Source: Phycisphaerae bacterium SM23_30 (GTDB taxonomy: Bacteria; Planctomycetota; Phycisphaerae; Sedimentisphaerales; SM23-30). From it: 37,386 nucleotides of DNA. The DNA is taken from the NCBI GenBank assembly GCA_001303695.1, contig LJUC01000040.1, positions 1 through 37,386 on the forward strand, written 5' to 3'. Made by a program: the position numbers and the translations under genes. The notes beneath the pieces were generated by a model. It had not been told where the DNA came from and did not search any database. It worked only from the letters and a program-made list of their open reading frames with translations. The first letter of the stretch is position 1. Every line of letters starts with the position of its first letter. Shown one piece after another: positions 32,607-37,386 of the stretch.

Positions 32607-32769
32607 TCCTGCAAAATTTAAGTTAGGCATACTGGGAAAAGAAAAAATTGTTTTTCATTTTTTCTTTTCAATTGTAAGTTATTATACAGCAGGTTGTTAC
32701 GGAATTACTTAAGAAAATCAGGAGACTGCTTTTCTTAAATAATACATGCCTAACTTTAATTTTGCAGGA
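32607..32769. mobile_element. MITE-like palindromic element
   Basis: A 163-bp AT-rich element bounded by 24-bp terminal inverted repeats (32607-32630, starting TCCTGCAAAATT, and 32746-32769, ending AATTTTGCAGGA) that match at 23 of 24 positions. Inside are two further perfect hairpins: 13 bp (32636-32648 with 32657-32669) and 9 bp (TTAAGAAAA 32709-32717 with TTTTCTTAA 32730-32738). There is no coding frame. The structure is that of a miniature inverted-repeat element or a fold-back palindrome. Only a possible 2-bp GT duplication is seen at the ends. A perfect TATAAT (minus, 32686-32681) lies inside and could supply promoter activity to tig. Confidence 0.6.
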
Positions 32770-32783
32770 GTCATCCAAAAACC

Positions 32784-32857
32784 AAAGGCCAACAATAAAA
32801 GCTTCAAACGCCGCTTGCCAAAAACCGGCCGTTTGTAAACTCCTATCCTTGGCCTTT
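32784..32857. repeat. Long nested stem-loop between MITE and tRNA-Gly
   Basis: AAAGGCCAA (32784-32792) and TTGGCCTTT (32849-32857) are perfect 9-bp arms; inside, CAAACG (32805-32810) pairs with CGTTTG (32830-32835). On the minus strand GGCCTTTGGTTTTTGG follows the arm, so it may terminate the tRNA transcript. Confidence 0.4.
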
Positions 32858-32859
32858 AT

Positions 32860-32945
32860 TTGACACGGCTACGACCCACGCCTGACCTGATTCCACACAA
32901 CGCCTCCTTATATTGTGCCCAAGGTCGGTTCCTCGTGACCGTCAA
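32860..32945. other. Structured segment downstream of tRNA-Gly
   Basis: Three nested inverted repeats lie here: TTGACACGG (32860-32868) with CCGTCAA (32939-32945), CGACC (32872-32876) with GGTCG (32923-32927), and CACAA (32896-32900) with TTGTG (32913-32917). Together they would give a rod-like RNA of about 86 bases on either strand. It matches no RNA family I recognise. It would be transcribed with tRNA-Gly on the minus strand. Confidence 0.3.
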
Positions 32946-32956
32946 CATATATAAAA

Positions 32957-33027
32957 GCGGGTGATGAGACTTGAACTCACGACATTCACGTTGGCAACGT
33001 GACGCTCTACCACTGAGCTACACCCGC
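32957..33027 (-). tRNA. tRNA-Gly (anticodon GCC)
   Basis: The minus-strand RNA of 71 bases folds as a cloverleaf: acceptor GCGGGTG/CACCCGC (7 bp), D arm GCTC/GAGC, anticodon stem TCACG/CGTGA with loop TTGCCAA giving anticodon GCC, a 5-base variable loop, and T arm GTGAG/CTCAT with TTCAAGT. The 3' CCA is not encoded. Upstream TTGCAA-17-TATTTA on the minus strand is a possible promoter. Confidence 0.97.
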
Positions 33028-33178
33028 ATCATCTCTATTATTAAATAACCATCCCCACCCGCCCTTGCAAGCAAAATCTTCAAAAAAACAAAAGGAGGCG
33101 GGACTCTCCGCCCACCTTCACTCCCCCCAGGACAGGCTTCCGCCCATTTTGCTAATCGTATCCGCCGATGCCCAATAA

Positions 33179-34210
33179 TCATCCCTCAAAAAACCTTATA
33201 ACCGCCTCTGCCACCTCCTCCACCTTTGGCCAAACGCCTGACGCTTCCTCTTTCGACTGGCAGATATTTACCTTTTGCCCTAATGGCCGCCAATGCCGGA
33301 TGTCCGACTCACCGAATATGGCCACTGTCGGCAGGTCCAGCGCCCCAGCTAGATGGCTGATCCCGCTGTCGTTGCCCACAAAACCCGCACAGCAGCTCAA
33401 TAATCCCGCTACCTCTTCGAGGTTCAGCCCTTCCAAAACCAACCCGGCTTCCCCCAGCTCAGATCTCTCCTTTTCACCCCAGCGTTCCTGCTCCGCCGGC
33501 CCCAACAAAAACATCACTTCCATCCCTTCTTCGGTTAAATACCCGGCTAAATCACAGAAGTCCTTGATAAACCAGCACTTATGCTTACCCCCGCTGCCCG
33601 GATGCACCACCACTGCCTTATTTGCCTCTTTTATCCCTTCACGGATCAGGATCTCGCGGCCTCGATTAATATCCCGTTGCTGAACCTTGATCAAAGGAGG
33701 CGCCATAAACTCCTCTAATAAAGAAAGTTGCACTCTTTCCTGGGCCGTGGTCATCCTTCGAACTATCCCGGATTCGCGCAGCTTCAGTTCACAAAACTGC
33801 TGCATGAAAAAACCGGCAGCATGTCCCGGCCAATCCCCTTTCGGCCGAAGTTCCAGGGTCATCACCTCCGCCGAATGGGTGCACCAGGCCGTAAAGATCA
33901 AATTCTGCTCAAAATATCCTTGCTTATCCTTTAAAAATGTCGCTATTACGTCGTAGGGGCGAAATAGTTCGAACAGCTCATCTCCTTCCGGCAGCTCAAA
34001 CTTATTACTTTCCTCAAACATCTTGTGCAGGCCCGATCGTTCCAACGATATTATCTGTCCCACCTCACAGCGGCCCGCCAACAAGTCCATTCGCTCCTGC
34101 CGACCCATCACATCCACTTGATTCAAACCCATCCGTTTCCGCAACAGCCTGATCAACGGTATCGTCAAAATCACGTCCCCCACTGCCCCCGGCTGTATGA
34201 TCAACCCCAT
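33179..34210 (-). CDS. Family 9 glycosyltransferase (heptosyltransferase-like)
   Basis: A 343-residue GT-B glycosyltransferase that resembles the ADP-heptose:LPS heptosyltransferases. The N-terminus reads MGLIIQPGAVGDVILTIPLIRLL, and the C-terminal half carries VVVHPGSGGKHKCWF, MFLLGPAEQERW and GFVGNDSGISHLAGALDLPTVAIFG followed by HWRP, which are the family hallmarks. I use ATG 34210, where this core sequence begins, 10 bases after the mnmA stop; a start further upstream would overlap mnmA. A possible AAGGA is rather far upstream. Its role is probably in outer-membrane glycan synthesis. Coupling to mnmA is positional, not functional. Confidence 0.9.
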   Translation of the reverse strand: MGLIIQPGAVGDVILTIPLIRLLRKRMGLNQVDVMGRQERMDLLAGRCEVGQIISLERSGLHKMFEESNKFELPEGDELFELFRPYDVIATFLKDKQGYFEQNLIFTAWCTHSAEVMTLELRPKGDWPGHAAGFFMQQFCELKLRESGIVRRMTTAQERVQLSLLEEFMAPPLIKVQQRDINRGREILIREGIKEANKAVVVHPGSGGKHKCWFIKDFCDLAGYLTEEGMEVMFLLGPAEQERWGEKERSELGEAGLVLEGLNLEEVAGLLSCCAGFVGNDSGISHLAGALDLPTVAIFGESDIRHWRPLGQKVNICQSKEEASGVWPKVEEVAEAVIRFFEG

Positions 34211-34220
34211 TTGCTTTGTT

Positions 34221-35279
34221 TCAGTATCCTTTTTCAATCCAGCCGCCTCCCACCACCATATCATCTTCGTAAAATACTGCCGCCTGACCAGGGGTGATCG
34301 CACTGACCGGCGCGGCGAATTCCACCACCGCCCGACTGATTTTACCCTCCTCGTCCGCCCTTGGCGTCACTATCCCGGCAGCGCCCCCATGATTATAGCG
34401 TATCTGCACCATCGCTTCAAAGGATTCCTGCGGTTCCGGTTTTATCAGCCAGCGCCCCCCCGTCGCTTCCAGCCGCTTCTGTCTCAGCTCTTCTCGACTG
34501 CCCAAAACCACCGTATTACTGGTCGCGTCCAGACGTACCACATATGCCGGCTCCCCCAAAGCTATCCTTAATCCTCGCCGCTGTCCTATCGTATAGCGAA
34601 ACACTCCCTCGTGCTCGCCCAGCTCTTTACCCTGCGTATCGACAACTTTTCCCACCCGGCAAATCTCCGGCGCCCGCTCCGCCACCAGCTCCGCGTAATC
34701 ATCATCCTTTACAAAACATATCTCCTGTGACTCGTCCTTGTCCTGCACCCCCAACTTCATCCGGACCGCTAACTCCCGTATCTGCCCCTTGGTATAATCC
34801 CCCACCGGAAGCACCATCTTCTCCAGCATCTCCCTGCCGATCCCAAACAATGAATACGATTGATCCTTCAGCCCATCCACCCCCCGGCACAACCGTCTTT
34901 GTCCGTCTATTTCTTGCACCCGCGCGTGATGTCCCGTCGCTATAAAATCTATCCCGCTCGCCCGGGCGTATTCCCATAGTTTGCCGAACTTCATATTTGT
35001 GTTGCACATAATGCACGGATTTGGCGTCCGTGCCCGACGGTACTCACAAACAAAATATTCTATGATCTCTTCTAATTCTCTTTGAAAATTCAGAACGTAA
35101 TAGCGAATCCCCAACCGTGCCGCCACTTCTTTAGCATCTCGCGCATCTTCGGTACTACAGCAGCCCTTAGGGGCCCCTTTGCCTTTTCCCGCCCTCCCTA
35201 AACACATAAACACCCCCGTCACCTCGTACCCCGCTCGCATCAACAGCCCCGCCAACAATACTTTTTTATCACGACTCAT
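34221..35279 (-). CDS. mnmA: tRNA-specific 2-thiouridylase, PP-loop missing
   Basis: Would thiolate U34 of Lys, Glu and Gln tRNAs. The 352-residue frame has most hallmarks: GYEVTGVFM, NPCIMCN with the first catalytic cysteine, TGHHARV, DQSYSLFGI, SQEICFV with the second cysteine, GEHEGVFRYTIGQRRGL and the C-terminal beta-barrel ending AVFYEDDMVVGGGWI. However, the N-terminus reads MSRDKKVLLAGLLMRAGYEV. In the family VLLA is followed by MSGGVDSSVAA and then LL; that ATP-pyrophosphatase loop is absent between Ala10 and Gly11 (at 35249/35250) with the frame preserved, about 33 bases short. Without it adenylation should fail. Either a real in-frame deletion or an assembly collapse. Confidence 0.9.
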   Translation of the reverse strand: MSRDKKVLLAGLLMRAGYEVTGVFMCLGRAGKGKGAPKGCCSTEDARDAKEVAARLGIRYYVLNFQRELEEIIEYFVCEYRRARTPNPCIMCNTNMKFGKLWEYARASGIDFIATGHHARVQEIDGQRRLCRGVDGLKDQSYSLFGIGREMLEKMVLPVGDYTKGQIRELAVRMKLGVQDKDESQEICFVKDDDYAELVAERAPEICRVGKVVDTQGKELGEHEGVFRYTIGQRRGLRIALGEPAYVVRLDATSNTVVLGSREELRQKRLEATGGRWLIKPEPQESFEAMVQIRYNHGGAAGIVTPRADEEGKISRAVVEFAAPVSAITPGQAAVFYEDDMVVGGGWIEKGY

Positions 35280-35355
35280 AATCCGATATGATACGCTCTT
35301 ATCCCCTCCCTTTCCACCCCCAATCTAACCTATCGCGTTTCCTTATCACTACCCT

Positions 35356-35387
35356 AAAAAACATGGATGCCGCGGCCTTCCCGGCCG
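35356..35387 (-). terminator. Possible terminator after the zinc-ribbon gene
   Basis: On the minus strand CGGCC (35387-35383) pairs with GGCCG (35377-35373) around a 5-base loop; T6 follows, but only after 11 further bases (35361-35356). It lies downstream of the zinc-ribbon stop and upstream of mnmA. The spacing is poor, so this is tentative. The rest of 35280-35489 holds nothing recognisable. Confidence 0.3.
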
Positions 35388-35489
35388 TGTTTACGCCCTT
35401 TTTAGTAAATCCTTTAAATTTATGATCATTGATTCGTCATTACAAAGTTAATTATCAGTTGTCCGTTGCCTGTTTTTAATTGTCCGTCG

Positions 35490-35918
35490 CTACCTTCGTA
35501 CTTTCACCACCAATTCCACAAACTCCGTCATAAACTGCCGCATTGATCCGCTGAACGTATGATATGGATCGTCTTCCGCCAGTCGGCCTCTCTGCCGCAG
35601 TGCTTGTCGCGCTTGCTCAATCGCCTCAAATTCCCCCCCGTCCAGCCAGAGCCCTTGACATGTTTTGCACATATCAACCCAAACATCCGTCTGCGGATAT
35701 GTAAACTCATAGAGCTCCACCCTGCAGCGCGGGCACAAATAGTCCTGCTTGGCCGCCTTCCAGTGCAGCTTGAGCTTCTTCCGCGCGATCGGCATCATCT
35801 TCTCCAGCTCTTTCTTATCAAACCATATCCCCTCGCACTCCGGACAAACATCTATATCCAGCTTCTGCTCTGCAGCCTTTTTTGCCTCCAGCTCACACTT
35901 GCACTTCGGACACTCCAT
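35490..35918 (-). CDS. Double zinc-ribbon (zf-TFIIB) protein
   Basis: A 142-residue cytoplasmic protein with two zinc ribbons of the zf-TFIIB type. The first is MECPKCKCELEAKK with DVCPECEGIWFDKKELEKM (about residues 1-42); the second is YLCPRCRVELYEF with DMCKTCQGLWLDGGEFEAI (about 60-102). Both CxxC pairs are complete in each, so two Zn ions are expected. The start is ATG 35918, with AGGAGG 5 bases upstream; an in-frame ATG at 35960 is poorer. A C-terminal helical segment of about 40 residues follows. Its function is unknown; such proteins are often nucleic-acid or protein binding. It is monocistronic here. Confidence 0.87.
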   Translation of the reverse strand: MECPKCKCELEAKKAAEQKLDIDVCPECEGIWFDKKELEKMMPIARKKLKLHWKAAKQDYLCPRCRVELYEFTYPQTDVWVDMCKTCQGLWLDGGEFEAIEQARQALRQRGRLAEDDPYHTFSGSMRQFMTEFVELVVKVRR

Positions 35919-36068
35919 AAAAACCTCCTGTAAAATATGCCTTTTTATATAGCTGCTCATCTAATGGGTATTAAAAATATACCCCACCCCCTCGAATATT
36001 GCAAGTCTCTTAAGTATATCCGATGTGCCCCCCGGCGTGAAATTACTTTATCTGCCGGTCAGGTCCCA

Positions 36069-37386
36069 TCAGCTGCTTGCGGCCGCTACCTGTCCGGATT
36101 GCTCTAAAACAGGCTTTCTCCGGAATATACGTATGACGAAGTTGTTCAAATCGTCGCTGATAGTGTAGATCACCGGCACGATAAAAAGCCCCAGCCCGCC
36201 GCCGGCGATCATCCCCCCGATCTGCACCATCGCCATCGGGGCCCGTATCTCTCCCCCAAATCCATAGCCCAGGGCCAAGGGTGTCATCGCCACCACCGTC
36301 GTCATATTCGCCATCAATATCGGACGCAGACGCGTCTGGCCCGATTCCACTATCGCCTCCAGACGCCCCTTGCCCGCCCGCCGTAGAATGTTGATATAAT
36401 CAATCACGATTATACTATTGTTGATCACCAATCCCACCAGCATAATGATCGACATGATCGAAAGAACCGAAAACGTTCCCCCCATCAAAAACAGCGACAA
36501 AAACACTCCGATCAGACTCAAAGGCAGCGCCATCATAATAACCAAAGGCTGCGTGAAAGACTCCAACAGCGATGCCAGCAGCATATACGTCAGGCATACC
36601 GCCATCACCAGCGCCACTATCAACCGCCCGAAACTCTCCCTCATCAACTCGATCTCACCCGAGAAAAATATATTGCAGTCCGGATATTCCGCCAGCAACC
36701 CTCGCAGCTCCTGTTCAATATCGGCCACCACCTCCCCTGGACTTCGCTCGGAAACATCACCAGTGACGGTTATCATGTTCTGACGGTTCTTGCGAAACAA
36801 CTGCGCCGGACCCGTGGTGTATTCAAGGTCGGCCAATTCCGGCAAAGGAATCAGCGTCCCTGCCCGGTTGATCACCGTCAAATCTTCCACGTCGCTTAAT
36901 TCATTCCGCGATTCGCGATTGCTCTTGACCCGAATGTCGTAATTAAATACCCCCTCCCGGTACTCGCTGGTAATCAGACCTTCAAACGTCGCCGCAATCA
37001 CGCTCGACAGATAACGCGGATCCACATTGTTGGCCCGGCACTTCTCCCGATCCGGCACAATCCGAATCTCCGGCTGACCCAGCCGATAATTGCTGTCAAT
37101 ATCGATCGCCCCCGGCACCCGCGCCGGATCGGAAATAATCCCCAACGCCTTGTCCGTAAATTCCTTCACCCGCTCAATGTCATCCCCCGTGATCTCCATC
37201 TGGATCGCCGCCCCGCCGGGACCGCCCGCCGCCTTCTCCAGCAGCTTTATCCGCGCCCCGGGAATCGCCGTCCGCGCCAAAACCGGACGCAACCTATCCA
37301 TTATCTCACGCGTACTCTCATCCCGCTCGCTCTTATCCGTTATGGTTACATTTACCTCGGCAATATTGATCGCCTGACTGGACCCG
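36069..37386 (-). CDS. RND-family efflux transporter, C-terminal part (start outside window)
   Basis: The frame is open to the window edge: upstream of the ATG at 37301 it continues in frame (NIAEVNVTITDKSERD, then STREIMDRLRPVLA), so this is the 3' part of a larger gene and the N-terminus is beyond base 37386. About 439 residues are visible. The porter-domain stretch runs to about GEIELMRESFGR, followed by transmembrane helices (LIVALVMAVCLTYMLLASLL, PLVIMMALPLSLIGVFLSLFLM, SVLSIMSIIMLVGLVINNSIIVIDYI, then LMANMTTVVAMTPLALGYGF and a last one). ESGQTRLRPILMANMTT matches the conserved RLRPILMT segment. Proton-driven export of drugs, metals or lipids is expected; the substrate is unknown. Confidence 0.9.
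   Translation of the reverse strand, partial: GSSQAINIAEVNVTITDKSERDESTREIMDRLRPVLARTAIPGARIKLLEKAAGGPGGAAIQMEITGDDIERVKEFTDKALGIISDPARVPGAIDIDSNYRLGQPEIRIVPDREKCRANNVDPRYLSSVIAATFEGLITSEYREGVFNYDIRVKSNRESRNELSDVEDLTVINRAGTLIPLPELADLEYTTGPAQLFRKNRQNMITVTGDVSERSPGEVVADIEQELRGLLAEYPDCNIFFSGEIELMRESFGRLIVALVMAVCLTYMLLASLLESFTQPLVIMMALPLSLIGVFLSLFLMGGTFSVLSIMSIIMLVGLVINNSIIVIDYINILRRAGKGRLEAIVESGQTRLRPILMANMTTVVAMTPLALGYGFGGEIRAPMAMVQIGGMIAGGGLGLFIVPVIYTISDDLNNFVIRIFRRKPVLEQSGQVAAASS

Noticed and set aside
32880-32940. CAGGTCAGG on the minus strand as a signal recognition particle RNA
   Set aside because: The GGAA tetraloop and AGCAGC of SRP RNA are absent, and the pairing pattern differs.
35280-35330. 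GGDKSV-like coding upstream of the mnmA ATG as a possible displaced PP-loop
   Set aside because: The in-frame stretch from the upstream TAG lacks a start codon, the order GGDKS does not match SGGVDSS, and it is the G-rich ribosome binding region.

Overview
The window reads as a chromosomal stretch of a Planctomycetota bacterium, most likely a Phycisphaerae-like lineage and quite possibly from a metagenome assembly. The pointers are family-level: a prepilin-like protein with an H-X9-DG type C-terminus beside a small one-helix membrane protein, a secreted protein ending in a dockerin-like repeat, an S74-chaperone 'tail-fibre-like' secreted protein, a type 2 PyrF, a trigger factor with a lysine-rich tail next to two clpP paralogues, and an IleRS of the IleRS2 kind. 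Base composition is near 50 % GC with AT-rich intergenic DNA. The assignment is inference; no rRNA is present.

Layout. 1-1163 (minus): tpiA-secG with a good promoter. 1275-7837 (plus): ileS, a free-methionine-(R)-sulfoxide reductase, a small-protein/nucleotidyltransferase-like pair resembling a toxin-antitoxin module, purN, and nadA behind a promoter so close that the mRNA is probably leaderless. 7919-11462 (minus): a dolichol-phosphate-mannose-synthase-like GT2, then two secreted proteins. 11542-12013 (minus): an ORF-less group II intron remnant with recognisable domains V and VI. 12321-13211 (plus): mtnP. 13477-13586 (plus): a candidate small RNA with its own promoter and terminator. 13650-25341 (minus): ogt, a FixJ-type regulator, an IMPase-family phosphatase coupled to a NUDIX hydrolase, a pilin-like pair, murD, a broken pyrF, a B3/B4-domain protein, a metallophosphoesterase, a CgeB-like glycosyltransferase and an AP-superfamily phosphodiesterase. 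25536-28133 (plus): nucleotidyltransferase, CDP-glycerol-glycerophosphotransferase-like protein and methyltransferase. 28130-37386 (minus): lipoproteins, clpP1, clpP2, tig, a MITE-like palindromic element, tRNA-Gly(GCC), a GT9, mnmA, a zinc-ribbon protein and the 3' part of an RND efflux pump.

How genes work together: the tig/clpP2/clpP1 block couples nascent-chain folding with proteolysis; 20910-28133 holds two blocks of surface-glycan-type genes, one of them looking like a polyol-phosphate or phospho-substituent pathway; tpiA, purN, pyrF, nadA, mtnP, murD, ileS and mnmA are core metabolism.

The most notable points are (i) IleRS with a swapped HIGH motif (GVHH); (ii) loss of active-site sequence in two housekeeping genes, pyrF (frameshift at the catalytic DxKxxD motif) and mnmA (PP-loop missing in frame), which are either real lesions or assembly errors; (iii) a candidate unnamed sRNA at about 13513-13586; (iv) a 163-bp MITE-like element upstream of tig; (v) the group II intron remnant. 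I found no CRISPR array, prophage, complete transposase gene or obvious new defence system.
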